Positions 29,948-41,286 of a stretch of DNA of 64,000 nucleotides are shown here, piece after piece. Source of the stretch: Plectosphaerella cucumerina (lineage: Eukaryota > Ascomycota > Sordariomycetes > Glomerellales > Plectosphaerellaceae); assembly GCA_020746995.1 (NCBI GenBank), contig JAGPXD010000003.1, positions 2,666,001-2,730,000 of the forward strand, given 5' to 3'. The notes under the pieces are model-generated. The model saw nothing but the letters and a program-made list of their open reading frames with translations, was not told the origin of the DNA and did not search any database. The position numbers were made by a program, and so were the translations under genes. The number at the start of each line of letters is the position of its first letter. Positions within the stretch are counted from its first letter, which is position 1.

Positions 29948-30705
29948 ATGACGAACTTCAACATCCGCATCATCTCAGACAACGTCTGCCCTTGGGTATG
30001 TCGCCCCTCCACGACTTACACGCCCCTCACCCCCGATCACGACATCCGCCTCCCTCGAAAAAATAGCTAACCACCACGCAGTGCTACGTCGGCAAGGCTC
30101 GTCTTGACAAGGCCATCTCCCTCTACAAGCGCACCTACCCAAATGGCGCCGAAGACACATTTAACATCTCCTGGTCCCCCTACTACCTCGACCCCACCGC
30201 GCCCACAAAGGGCATCCCCTGGCCCCAGCGCGCCGCCCAAAAGTTCGGCGCCGACCGCGTCGCCGCCATGGAGAGCCGGCTCCGTCAGATCGGCGCCTCC
30301 GAGGGCATCGCCTTCTCCTTCAACGGCGTCACCGGCAACACGCGCGACTCGCACCGCGTCATCCAGCTCGCCAAGGCCCGCGAGTCCCCTGCCGCTCCGG
30401 ACCTGCAGAGCGCCGTCGTCCGCTCCATCATGAAGTCGTATTTTGAGGAGGACGGCGACATTACCTCGCGCGACATGCTCGTTGCTGCTGCCGCGCGCGG
30501 GGGGCTGGATGCGGAGGAGACGCGCCGCTGGCTTGAGGAGGGCAAGGGCGGTGATGAGGTTGATCGTGAGGTCCAGGAGGCTTTTGCGCTTGGCGTCTCG
30601 GGCGTGCCGCACTTCGTCATTGATGGGAAGCACCAGGTTGGTGGCGCTCAGGACCCGTCTGAGTTCATCGCCCAGTTTGTCGCCATCAAGGAGGGCAAGG
30701 CGTGA
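29948..30705 (+). CDS. DsbA-family thioredoxin-fold protein, FrnE/HCCA-isomerase-like
   Basis: Two exons, 29948-29995 and 30082-30705 (86-nt intron ending GCTAACCACCACGCAG), give 223 residues. The spliced N-terminus reads IRIISDNVCPWCYVGKARL, so the CPWC redox motif is split exactly between the exons. SWSPYYLDPTAP, the helical insertion (SHRVIQLAKARE) and the C-terminal SGVPHFVIDGKHQVGGAQDP with the cis-Pro loop are diagnostic of the DSBA-like/2-hydroxychromene-2-carboxylate isomerase family (FrnE of Streptomyces, human GSTK1 relatives). It probably acts as a soluble thiol oxidoreductase or glutathione-dependent isomerase; no targeting signal is seen. Substrate unknown. Confidence 0.92.
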
Positions 30706-30840
30706 TCGCATGCCTGGTGAAAGTGTTGGGTTGCGATTTCATAGGGATGGGTCGGTTCGGTTTGTGCACATTAACAGGGTCATGGCGGGGTATCATCTTC
30801 GTAATTTCATACACACCGGCGCAAAGCGGCGCGCGTCTCG

Positions 30841-31661
30841 TCACATTCGCAGCAGCCCCCCGAGATCCTTGTCCATCGAGCGTATCCGCTGCTGGAGCTC
30901 CCGCTTCTTGCGATCCAGCTCTCTCGCCTCCTCTTCCTCGGCGCGGAGGTCCTCCTCGGTGACGATGCCCTCGGTCTCCCCACCCTGCCCGTCCTCTTCT
31001 TCCTCTTCCTCCTCGTCCCTCCAGTGGCCCTTGTTCCTCTCGACGCCCTCCGTAAGCTCAGCGACGCGAGCCTCATAGTACTGCACGGTGCCCTTGTTCC
31101 GCGCCCACCGACTCCTCAGCGACGCGATCTTCTCCGTCGCCCCTGGCAGAGCGTATACGCCGCACAGCTTCTCTGCGCCCTGGAGGAGAACCTCGACGTC
31201 CACATCGCCCCTGGCCTCGCCGCTGCCGTATTTCTGCCTGCCGGAAAGCTGTCCGTGCAGCTCGCCGCCCAGCACGGCCGCCACCGCTGTGTTCCTTCTG
31301 GCACCGGGCCTCGGGCCGCCAGATGTCGTCACCTCACCGGATGATACGGCGAACACCGTCTTCCGCCGGTCAGAAGAGGACGCAGCGAGCTTGGGGTCTT
31401 GGCTCTGTGGTGCGGAAGCTGGCGGTGGGGGTGGCGGCACGGAGAAGAGGGCGCGCTCGTGTGGCTCGGTGTCTCGGATCAGGGATGTAATGTCGTCGCT
31501 GTAGAGGAGAGCATTGGTGAATATCTTCGGCTGGGGAAATCTGTTTCATGACCGTCAGCGAGGAGCGGAGGACTGGCTGTAATCGGGACGCACGGCAGGG
31601 AGTCGATGCCCTGGCAGCAGAGGGCAATCTGCTCCAGGTGTACGCCGAGAAGAGACGACAT
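30841..31661 (-). CDS. spc34: DASH complex subunit SPC34
   Basis: Two exons, 31594-31661 and 30841-31540 (intron 53 nt), encode 255 residues. The joined N-terminus, LGVHLEQIALCCQGIDSLP then FPQPKIFTNALLYSDDITSL and IRDTEPHERALF, is the conserved Spc34 signature. The middle is Pro/Ala-rich, and the C-terminal third is a long charged coiled coil (RNKGTVQYYEARVAEL, an E-rich run, then REL/KKRELQQRIRSMDKDL). Spc34 is one of the ten DASH/Dam1 proteins that ring kinetochore microtubules and hold sister kinetochores to the spindle. The start follows from homology of the short first exon. It is convergent with the DsbA-like gene, 135 bp away. Confidence 0.92.
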
Positions 31662-32291
31662 GGCGGTCGCGACGCAATTTCTTCGTCGCTTGAAATTGTC
31701 CAGATGGCGAAATATCGTCGAAGGACCGTCTCCAGGCGCTCTTCACGAAAGGCGCATGCGCGTACTTGCTCGTTGGCACACTGGTGATGTTCAGGGTACA
31801 GGTAAACAAATGGCAGGCCTCTACCCCACCATCGAACACGCAGCACCAGGAGGGGCGGCGATTATGTAAGGCACCCCTGACCACATCCCCGATCATGACC
31901 ATCACCATCACCACTGCTCAAAGCAGCAACCGGACACGTGCCTTCGTAATTGTCACATTATCATTAGGGTGGTGAAGCCCCTCCATGCAACTCTCTACCC
32001 GATGGAGTCATACCGATGCCGATGCCCCGTCCAAGCCTCTGACCTTTTCCCATGCCGCGCTAAGTCTATGGATGCGAGGTATCAAGAACCGAGTCAAAAC
32101 GAAAGCCCCCCGGAGGAGGGGCCAAGAAAGGGAAAAAAGGGAGTCACAGCGCGCCAAGGAAAACCGGCCCCCCGTCTATATAAAATCCACCATCCATGCC
32201 CGAATCATCGCTTCGTTCTTTTTTTGTGTGCCCGTCATGAAACCGTCGTTGTTGTCGTCGTCATCATCGTCGTCATTGCACTTCATCCCTC
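31662..32291. other. Intergenic region (630 bp)
   Basis: It separates SPC34 from the acidic protein gene, both on the minus strand. It contains a CATCACCATCACC run near 31895 and no supported gene. Confidence 0.4.
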
Positions 32292-33731
32292 TCACTCGTC
32301 GTCGACCTCCATGATCTCTAGGTCATAGTAGGGCAGCTCCCTCGCCAAGTTCTGTCCGTCGAACATGCCGCCGAGCCCCCTCGTGGCGGCAATGGCAGCC
32401 CGCCAGCCGTCTTCAGCGCAACTGTCGGGCTCTTCAAGTTCCTCGATCCGCTCAGGGGGCGGGTCCTGGAAGCCGATGAGGCTGCGGCGGTCGCCAACGC
32501 GTCTTCGGAGCCGGCGTGCGCTCCCGCCAACAATGTCGACGTCATCGCCTAGTGGCGTCCAGTCTTTCTCGCCATCCGAGTCGGAGCGCTCTGAGTGTGT
32601 CCGCTTGCCGATGGAGGATCCGTGCGAAAGCCTCCTGCGCATGCGCATCTGACGCTGGGCGGCGGCGAACTCGGCGAGCGCGGCGGCAGCGTCAGCGTCG
32701 TAAAAGTCATCCGCTGCATCATCGTCGTCATCGTCCTCGGCTTCGGGCGTGCAGTTGAGGTTGGACATGCCGCGGTCGAGCTCGGGAATACGATCCGCTT
32801 CATGAGGTAGAGGCACCGGGCGAGGGCGGTGCGTCAGCCGAACTTGATGAGCGTGGGTGGGTGTGCTCTCGCGGCTCGACTGAGATTCCGAGTCACTGGC
32901 GGCGCCTCGCGATACGGAGCGTGCGCGGAGAGAGGTTGGCGACTCGATGCCTGTTGGCTTCATGATGTCGGAACGGTTGTCGGCCATTGGGTCATAGTCT
33001 GACATCTCCTCGACGACGAGGTTTGCGACAATCGGGTGGGTGGAGCTACTGGCGACGCTGCTCGGGGGCTGTGGTGCCATCGGTGGCTGAGGCGCTCTGG
33101 TTGGATGCGGGACGTGTTCGTCGTCGTCGCTATCGTCCTCTTCTTCGTCTGACTCTTCTTCCTCCTCCTCGTCCGATGAAATATCAGCAGGGTTTGGGAT
33201 ACGAGTCCTGACGAAGGGAGGAGGGCGCTGCACCTCCTGTCTGCCAACCACCTCGTCACCACTGTCATCGTCTACTGATCGAGGACGACGTGATGTAGCT
33301 GATTCGGACTCGGAGGAAGAGTCTTCCCCGTCATCCTCCTCGTCATCATCATCGCTCTCGTCGTCGTCGTCCTCTTCCTCATCCTCATCATCCTCCTCCT
33401 CGGAACTGCTACGCGGAGATAACTGAGCGAAGCGATTGGCATTGGGGTGGCGAGTGTAGCTGAACTGGTAGGCATTGCCCGTGGGACGGATGCTGGATCC
33501 CTGGCGGACGGCGGGCCGGGCAACGTGGAAGTTCTGATACGGCGGGATTTGGGCGAGTCCGGCGCCAACCTTGTCGTGGGTCAAGACGGGCGACACGGAA
33601 GTGGGTGTTTGTGGCGGTGAGGCGGGATCCATGGCGGCGCCGACGGGTCCGGCGCCAGAAGAGCCGCCTCCAACGGCCGTGGCGGCGAGCTTGAGGCTTG
33701 GCGTCGTGGGCCGGGTGTTCCTGCCCGACAT
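32292..33731 (-). CDS. Very acidic, disordered fungal protein of unknown function
   Basis: From MSGRNTRPTTPSLKL the protein has 479 residues. About residues 105-145 are a nearly pure Glu/Asp/Ser run, with a second acidic block further on (ISSDEEEEEESDEEEDDSDDDE) and a third (DDDDDDAADD). Structured-looking parts are an Ala/Arg helix (AALAEFAAAQRQMRMRRRL) and a C-terminal motif (WRAAIAATRGLGGMFDGQNLARELPYYDLEIM). It is probably nuclear given the acid/base pattern, but I do not recognise it. The frame is open upstream to an ATG at 33860; that 43-residue extension begins with a hydrophobic stretch (MAIVATTIVAASLYVFITPP), so a membrane-anchored form cannot be excluded. Ser/Thr-Pro sites are frequent. 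Confidence 0.7.
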   Translation of the reverse strand: MSGRNTRPTTPSLKLAATAVGGGSSGAGPVGAAMDPASPPQTPTSVSPVLTHDKVGAGLAQIPPYQNFHVARPAVRQGSSIRPTGNAYQFSYTRHPNANRFAQLSPRSSSEEEDDEDEEEDDDDESDDDDEEDDGEDSSSESESATSRRPRSVDDDSGDEVVGRQEVQRPPPFVRTRIPNPADISSDEEEEEESDEEEDDSDDDEHVPHPTRAPQPPMAPQPPSSVASSSTHPIVANLVVEEMSDYDPMADNRSDIMKPTGIESPTSLRARSVSRGAASDSESQSSRESTPTHAHQVRLTHRPRPVPLPHEADRIPELDRGMSNLNCTPEAEDDDDDDAADDFYDADAAAALAEFAAAQRQMRMRRRLSHGSSIGKRTHSERSDSDGEKDWTPLGDDVDIVGGSARRLRRRVGDRRSLIGFQDPPPERIEELEEPDSCAEDGWRAAIAATRGLGGMFDGQNLARELPYYDLEIMEVDDE

Positions 33732-36700
33732 GGTCGGAATGCCCCGAGTCGTTGTCGTGGATCGGATCGAATCTGGGGCGGGTCTCGAGTCGACGAAGAC
33801 CGGCGGGGTAATAAAAACGTATAGTGAGGCGGCGACAATGGTGGTCGCGACGATCGCCAATGACGTGGCGGGTGTACTCGGGTACTGAGCCCGGGCAACG
33901 GCGCCTTATCGCGGCTGTCCCTCGATGGGTGAGCGCAGCAATGAGCTGGCTTTCTTTCCTTTTTTTTTCTTGTTCAGGGCAAGTCTGGATATGCCGCTTG
34001 TGATGGCTGGGATGGGTGTCCGCAGGTCTTGTGGTGTGGGGTACGGGATTGGCGGGGGTAGCGGAGGGAGGGACCGGTACGGGTACGGGAGGGCACTGGT
34101 TTGTGTGACTCCTCACTGGTTCCACCAGCGATAAACGTCCGGGAGGGAAGACGATGCGTCCCCCGTGGGTTGTGTGTTCGTGTGCGTGTGTGTGCTACGC
34201 ACACGTCAATTGTGCTCGTGAGCGCGGTGCTGGCAGGTTGGATGACGATATGACGTGGGATTGTTGCGCGAATTGACGATCCTGAATGATGAGAGGAGAG
34301 TAGGGCGTCTCAGGGTGTCAGCACCCAGAGTAGGAATCTCCGACTAGGAGAAGCAGGTATCCGGTAGCGGCTGTTGGCGATCATGATAGACTGTAGAGGT
34401 CGACCGGGCGAGGCGGCAGTCCAGTGCGCAGCTCCAGGAAGAAGAGGGAACACCGGGTCTGAAGATTGAGTGCAGAAGAGAGAACCTCTCGTCACCTCTG
34501 GAGAACAGAGGCCAAGTGACAAGAAGGAAGGTCCCTAGAAAGGGGGGTTGGAAGGAAGTGGTGGAGGAAGTCGAGTGGCGGCCCTGCAGTGCAGAAATTT
34601 GACGGAGGCGGCGACGACGTGCTTTGTGCGCAGAAGCTGGCCCGGTGCGAGTCGGGATGGCCTTTGTATTGTATGCGTGTTCTGTTTCGGGAAGAAGGGA
34701 GTGGGAGCCGGCTGCAAGTCGAGACCTCTCACCAATGGTAACGGGGCCCTGAATTGGAGTGATGCCGATATGCTGCTGCTCTTGCTGCTGGTGCCCTGGG
34801 GTCGAGGGAAGCCAGGGAACGACAAGGAACAGCCTGGTCCGAGGTGCAGAAGGGCAAGCTTGGAGGTTTTTAGGGGATGGGGGGGGGATGCGCCTAGGTA
34901 GCGAGTAGGATGTCCGGTTGAATGGATGAGATGATTCTCGGGGTCCGGCGGTCAAGAGACGCTTCCTCTCGGACTGTCCGACTGGGATAGATCAAGAAAG
35001 AAGGGCGAATAAATACGGCGAGTAGGGGAGGGGCAGTGTGCTGCAGGACGAGAGCAACTGTCGGTAGTCACCGGTTCTCTAGCGACAACAACGGCTAGCA
35101 CTCCTGTGCTCGCTTGGCTTGGCTCTGTTCTTGAAAGAGACCTGGAGGCGTACAAGACGAAGTAAATATGTCCGTCCGTCTGTCTGGATCGATGCCGCGG
35201 GTGGACGCTCGGGGTGGGACGTGCCGCGGGGGGGTGCGGAGCGGGCTACCTTAGGGGGTGCGGATTGGAGCGAGGGTCCAGTTCCAGGGGGTTGCTGACT
35301 CGAAGTCGGCGCTGATGTGCTGGCGTTTCAAAGCGAGACCAGGAGACAGGCTGACAGACCACGCCGCCAACAGTGCTGTCGAGCTTTGACACGGATTTTC
35401 GACGTTGTTTCGCTGGGGCGACCCGAGGCTGCCGGTAGAGCACTCGCTGGCTTTATGCTGACAGGGGCAGGTCAAGTACACATAAGGAACTTGAAGGGGG
35501 GATGAGGCGGTCCGTCTGGGGTGCGGGCCGGGGCGACGACTCCTTTATGCCAGCCAGGTCCGGGGCCTCTCGGGGTAGATAATAAGCAAGCACGGGGGAG
35601 GATGGGCCAAAGACAAATGGCCACGGATCTTGAGGGAAGGAGAGGGAAAAGGAAGGAAGAGGAAAGGGGGGGATCACGGACTGCGGAGCATTAAGAGTCA
35701 TCCCAAGAGCATGGACACCACGAGGAGGCATGGCCACGACATGGTGTGTGTGGTGTGTGCCGTGTCCAGCTGCGAGCTGCGAGTTGCTCGTGTGCTCGCC
35801 TCCAACGAGAGCCCTTGGCATCCACCCAGGGGTCGTCTCGACAGCAGCAAGCTCGCATGGAAAATAAATCCAAAAGTTTGTGCGCAAGTGCGCGTGTCGT
35901 CGAGTCCGAGTTGGGCGGCTGGACCAGCCAATCTGCGCTTGTGCTGCCCTCTACCATCAGCCCATCGGCTGGACTGTGAGGTTGCGCAGGCTCAGCACCG
36001 GGTGTTCCTCAGCATCGGCCCGGGTGTGCGCGCGAATGTGCGGCGGCGAGTGTGTGTGGCAGCGTGTGTTGGCCGCATCTCCTCTCCTCACCATTCGCCC
36101 CCCCGGGCATGTGTTGGGCATCAATGCTCCAGCACTCGCTGGTCGCAATTTCAGGGAAGCGTGGGAGTTGGCAGGCCAGAGGCAGAAGACGCACTGCGTC
36201 GCCTGGCTCCAGCCTGCAGCGCGTCCTGCGCAATTGCGGATGCGCACCCCATCCACCCATGCCGTGCCCCTCACTTTGGCCTGCCTGCGTACAGCCAGTG
36301 CGACCAGGAGACAGAGTGAGAGGGAAAAAAAAATGCGCAATGGCGCGTGAACGAGGGGGGCGCGTACATGAGGGGAAGACAAGGTTATTTCGCAACGTCG
36401 ACCTCGCGCGTTTGCGGCGCGCGCAGCGTGTCTCTGCTGCTTGCCGGGTGCTGAGCCTTGTCAAGCCAGCAGCACGTCTTCCGGGTGAACTCTGCGTCCC
36501 TCCTTCGTCAATTCGGCCGCGAGAAGCAGCTCGGAGCTTTTCCATCGTGACACGGCAGATGCTCGAGGAGAGGCCCGTGGACCCAGAGCAGGCTGCCGCT
36601 GGTGCTGTGGACTCTGCACGGGAACACCACGCGCCGAACTGACGTATCCCGCAGCGGGTTTCTATCCCTGGCGCGGATGATGAGCAGGAGAGGCTAGGGA

Positions 36701-37804
36701 ACGGGTCGAATGCAAGGTCCCTGGCTTAGGGGGCGTAGGCAAGTCACTGATGCATGTGATGTGACGACGAAGGCGCCAGAAAAATTCGGCAGGTACTTGA
36801 GGGCAAAATGCGCGTCGAGAGCGTAGGGCCGCAGCGGCATGTGCCCAATGAGATCGCCATCGGATGGGTCAGAGGGCGGAGTCGACGGTGGAAGCTTCCG
36901 GAGTAGCCTGGGAGGCTTCTTGGAGCACTGTCATGGGGTTCTAGTTTGACCAGGTTATTTGAAGAGAAGGCATAAAACACCTGCGGCCGTGTAGTTGAGA
37001 GGCGATGGAAGGTTTGCACCGACACGAACGTGGAATATAAGAGATGTAGAAGAAGGGAGGTTGCTGATGAGTCACTCTCCGAGTTAGGTTGGTTTGGAAT
37101 GTTAGAGGGTCGAGTCGGCTTGGAAGGTGCGTTGGTACCGAAGGGACGATCGAGGACTGGAGCCTCATGCCTGCCTGCCCACCTCAGCCCGCGTCACACA
37201 TGTTCACAGAGGCTGGAAGGAAAGAGCCGCTAGTGCAAGCACGGGTGCGTCTCCGCCCATACCTGTATTCTGCCATACATGAGAGGCATTCGGGAGTGAC
37301 TGGACATATTTAGCAACCATTCCGAACTTCCTTCCTGAGACCGAAAAAGCATGCGGGAGCCGGCATGCAGGTTCCTCGTGCCGTCACGCCCACCCACCAG
37401 CATGCACTTGCGATCAACTGCAGTAGCTCTTCTACTGACACCCACCTTGCCAAGACGAACTGCGTCGTGGAGGACATGGCCCATGGGATGCTGGTCGTGA
37501 TCGTCACTTAGTAGTACACAGGACATAGCTTGCCGACTTGAGAATAGCAGGGAAATTCATAGCTACCCAGGGTATACCATGCCGAATCCGTCCACCACCT
37601 TGGTGTTCTTCCGACCTTTAAGAAAACCTAACGCCTGTGACCACCTTGTTCCTGCCGTGACCGTTTCCATCCCATTGCAATTTCCATCTCATAACGAGTA
37701 TGGAGAGTCATGCCTTGGCCAGCAACCTCGCTTTCTCAAGTTGACATCCACAGCCTTGTGGCATCGGCCGTTTAGGTCTTTCTCTTCGTTGGCTTCGACG
37801 AGCG
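33732..37804. other. 4.1-kb gene-poor region
   Basis: No convincing gene on either strand. It contains the upstream region of the acidic-protein gene (left) and the 3' flank of TAF12 (right). Open frames up to about 230 codons overlap on both strands and are Cys/Arg/Ser/Pro-rich with no signature. Notable sequence: a T run near 33959, a GTGTGCGTGTGTGTG run near 34180 and an A run near 36330. No tRNA B box or transposon remnant was recognised. Confidence 0.45.
34170..34205. repeat. Short GT/TG-rich microsatellite
   Basis: An imperfect tract (GTGTGTTCGTGTGCGTGTGTGTG) followed by CTACGCACAC, which can pair with it as a small inverted repeat. It lies inside the gene-poor region. Confidence 0.5.
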
Positions 37805-38846
37805 CTACTCAGTCTTACCCGAAGTGACCTTGGCGGCCTGGATGGCGCTCATCTTGGTGATCCAAGCAGGAGCAGGCTGCACCTTGCGAACAGTGCGGAG
37901 ATCGTCTGACGAATAGCCGGGCACGCGGATGTTGTAGGTGCGCTCGAGAACGAGCTGGATGTCGCGAATCTCCAGGACCTTGGATCCACGCTCCTTGGCG
38001 TTGCGGCAGGCCGCAGCAAGGACGTTGTCAACAAAGCTGTCAGCGAGTCCGAGGACGTTCTGTGACGGGGTTAGTAAGGAACACAATGTGCGTTGGTGAC
38101 AAGGATAGCTTACCTCTTCAACTTCGGGACTCAAGAGGTTGCCCTCCTGGCCCTCGGCGGTGCCGCCGCAGACCTGGCGCACGAGCTCGTCGAGCTTTTT
38201 CTTGCTAAGAACATGATCGCCCTCGGCCTCCTGCGAGAAAACGGGAATGCGCTGCATAGCAGGCTGACCCATGACACCGCCGGCGATTCCGGTGCCACCA
38301 GTGTAGGTGGGACGACCAGCTCCAGCGCCGGTGGCCATGTTGACAGGCTGAGGAGGGCCTTGGGCTCTCTCCGGGAGGTTCTTGGGGATCGGCAGCTTGG
38401 ACTGCAGGGTGTGGGAAGTCTGAGGCGTGGGGGTCGCGTGAGGTTGAGGTGGTTGAGGGGGGCCAACCGGTGCGGCAGGAGCGATACCCTGAGGGCCAGG
38501 GCCTGTGCCAGTCGGAGTCGGTGTACCGTTGGCAGGCTGCTGTGGCATAATCCCAACCTGGGAGTTGACGCGCTGGTTGGCACGAGAGACGGCAGCGGAG
38601 TGACTGAGTACTTGTGAGCCGCCGGGAAGCGCAGATTGGGGGGTTTGCACTCGAGGCGCCGTCTGTGTTGGAGTGTTGACAGATGCAAGTTGAGTTGCTG
38701 CGGCAGTATTTATTTGCGGAGGGATTGGCTGCTGCTGTTGTTGCTGCTGGATCTGGGCAGGAACGTTGTTGTTGGCATTAGGCATCTGAGTAGCACCTGT
38801 GTTGACAGGCAGCCCTTGCTGCTGAGCACCCTGCTGTTGCTGGATG

Positions 38847-38884
<38 letters not shown>

Positions 38885-40147
38885 AAGTTGTTGCTGCTGT
38901 TGCTGCTGCTGCTGTTGTTGTTGTTGCTGCTGCTGCTGTTGCTGCTGCTGCAGAGGAGGCTGCGGTCGTGCCTGCACCTGAGGCTGCTGGGGAGTCGTGC
39001 CAGCAACACCAGGCGGTGGTCCGTTTGTCTGCCCCTGCTGAGGCTGCTGTGCGGATGCCAGGGCCTGCGGAGCCTGTCCGGCAACCGGGCTGGCCTGGCC
39101 GCCGGGCTGCGTGGTGACGGGCGTGTTGCCTGCCTGCTGTGCCGGCCGGGGGGCACCGGCTGCCGCATTTCCTTTGCTGAGTTCTTGATTCTTGCGGAAC
39201 TGCTCGACGAAGCGTTGAGCATCGGCATAACCCTTCTGATTATGCTCCCGCCGAACTTGCATCTGCTTGAGCTCTTCGGGTGTCAAAGGCTGACCCCTCT
39301 CCTGCCGGTCCTTGACCAGGGCGTTGATCTTCCGAATCTGCATGCCGCTGTGCTCCATTTGCATCAAACTCTTGAGGTATCTGCTCTTCATGTCGCTTGA
39401 CCACTTGGCTGCAGCCTCCGGTCCCTTCTCGGCCAGGATCTGAGCAGGGGCGTTGAAGGTCATCTGCCGCACATGCTGCATGATGTGGTCGGGAATGGTA
39501 GGCTGGCTAGGTTGAGGCTGCTGTGTCGGCGCCGGTCCAGTCGCCCCTTGAACAGGAGTGGGTGCTGTGGTGGGTGCTGTGTCGGCTGGAGCTGTCGACG
39601 ATGCGGGTTGTTGCTGAGGTGCTGCCTGGGCTTGAGCCGGGCCGGGAGCAGATGTATCTTGATTCGGAGGGGGCGCGGGCGCCTGCGACTGTGTGGGTGT
39701 CCCAGATGAGGGTTGTTGGGCCATCGCGGGCTGGGCTTGAGGGTTCGCCGGCTGAGACACGTTTGTACCTTGAGGCTGTCCGGGCTGGCCCTGTGCCTGA
39801 GCTTGTGCTTGGGCTTGTGTTTGGTTCTCCTTCTCTTGTTGCTGCTGCTGCTGCATTTGAAGCCTCCGCGCCTGGAGCTTGCCCATCAACATCTTGGTGA
39901 AGTCTTGGATCTTCTTCTTTGCCTCCTGATGTCCCACAGCATCTTCGGGCTGGGACTCCATCTGGCTCCAGAGAGACCTGAGCCCGCGTTCATATTTTGC
40001 CTTCTCCTCCGCATTGAGAATCGGTAGGTTCCTCATCATTTCTGGACGGTACATGTGTGGCGGTCGCGGTGGTTGCTGACCAGCATTGGGCTGCTGGTTG
40101 GCGACCGGGTTCGGCTGGCCCTGTTGGGGAGGACCCTGGTTGTTCAT
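37805..40147 (-). CDS. taf12: Transcription initiation factor TFIID/SAGA subunit 12 (TAF12)
   Basis: Two exons, 38114-40147 and 37805-38059, with a 54-nt intron (GTAAGC...CTAACCCCGTCACAG), encode 762 residues. The C-terminal histone fold is complete after splicing: VLSKKKLDELVRQVCGG, then LLSPEVEENVLGLADSFVDN, AACRNAKERGSKVLEIRDIQ and LVLERTYNIRVPGY. It pairs with TAF4 in TFIID and with Ada1 in SAGA. The N-terminal ~600 residues are Gln/Pro/Ala-rich and include a run of 21 Gln, Leu and 12 Gln. A conserved N-terminal helical segment (AEEKAKYERGLRSLWSQMES) is also visible. The intron falls inside the histone fold and its length is a multiple of three with no stop, so retention would insert 18 residues there. 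Confidence 0.94.
38849..38953. repeat. CAG/CAA repeat encoding polyglutamine
   Basis: On the coding (minus) strand this is 21 glutamine codons, one leucine and 12 glutamine codons within TAF12. CAG dominates in the 3' run while CAA and CAG are mixed in the longer run, so it is only partly a pure trinucleotide repeat. Confidence 0.95.
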
Positions 40148-41286
40148 CGCGTCGACCGTAGCTCGGAATTAAATGTGAAGCGATCTTCGATTCTAGACGA
40201 ATTGGTTTCAGATGATATTCAGCTTGTAGGCGCCGGGTGTGATTCGAAGAGATGTTGTCCTGATGGCAGCAACTCGGAGGTCAAGAGAAGCGCAGGCTGC
40301 CGTCCGGAGATCGAAGCCGTCTCACCAGGTTGATTGTGGAGCCGGCGCCTCTTCCTCGGCTGAGTCAGCTTCCAACGCAGCGAGGGAGCGCCATCAATAG
40401 CCACCGCCGCCAGGATGTTACTCCTCGTTTTGAGGAAGAATGGACTTTTCTAAATAGATAAAAAGTACCTACAATGTACTTTGATTGACTCGGAAGCTCC
40501 CTTCTACTCGTGTTAAGATTGACTTCATGGGTGCCAGAATAGACAACCACAGAAGCCTTGATGTCCGGGCCTCAAACACTCTTCACATCAGAGCCTAGAG
40601 GAGAGTTGATGCAATGCTCAAAAGTGAGCACCCGGGTCTCGAACGACTTTGGCTAAATTCGTGGCCATACCTAACATCATGTTCGATGCAGGGTCACAAG
40701 ATTCCATGCTGTCGCATCGCCAGGGTCCAAAGCTGACATAATCTCGAGGCACGCCTAGGCCTGCAGCGGGACGCGCGCAGGCAACATGGGGACAACGTCA
40801 CCGCGACGGGAGCGGCCTGCACTCTGGAACTCCCTATCCCACTCAGCTCCGGGCCCGGCATTTTGCCGCACTAGCGGAGTCTATGTTTCCGGTACACACA
40901 TCCCACCCACCACTAGACCAATCTGGCAGTACCCGCTACTGCCGCCTGTTCAGAGCACTGGACCCAAGGCTCAATCTCTGAAGCTCGCCAGCACGCTCCC
41001 ATGGAACCTTCTTGCATCACAAGACAAACGACTGCGGCCTCACCCTCAACACTCCCCCATCGACGATAGCAACCTCTCGACCCAAGCAGCCTGAATTTCC
41101 GTCTTTCCGCATTCCGGTTGCCTCTTTCCCTCTTATTGACCATTTCCCATCCTTATCAGCGACGCAGCTCCTACGGCCAGTCGCGCCTCGTTGACGACAC
41201 TTGGTCATCGACTCGGCGCCCACTCTCTCCACAACCCACCATCTCCGAATCCTCCATCAACCCACAACGCCATCCCAGCAGCCGAC
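40148..41286. other. Divergent promoter region of TAF12 and RPN3 (1.14 kb)
   Basis: Two essential genes share it. Short frames here are not supported as genes. The side near RPN3 has a CA/CT-rich leader (CTCTCCACAACCCACCATCTCC). Confidence 0.45.

Noticed and set aside
34344..34955. 203-codon minus-strand frame in the 4.1-kb gap
   Set aside because: Ser/Pro/Arg-rich with no conserved pattern and no plausible exon partners.
40625..40680. Possible tRNA (GGTCTCGAACGAC resembles a reversed B box)
   Set aside because: No pairing acceptor stem, no A box and no T-run terminator.
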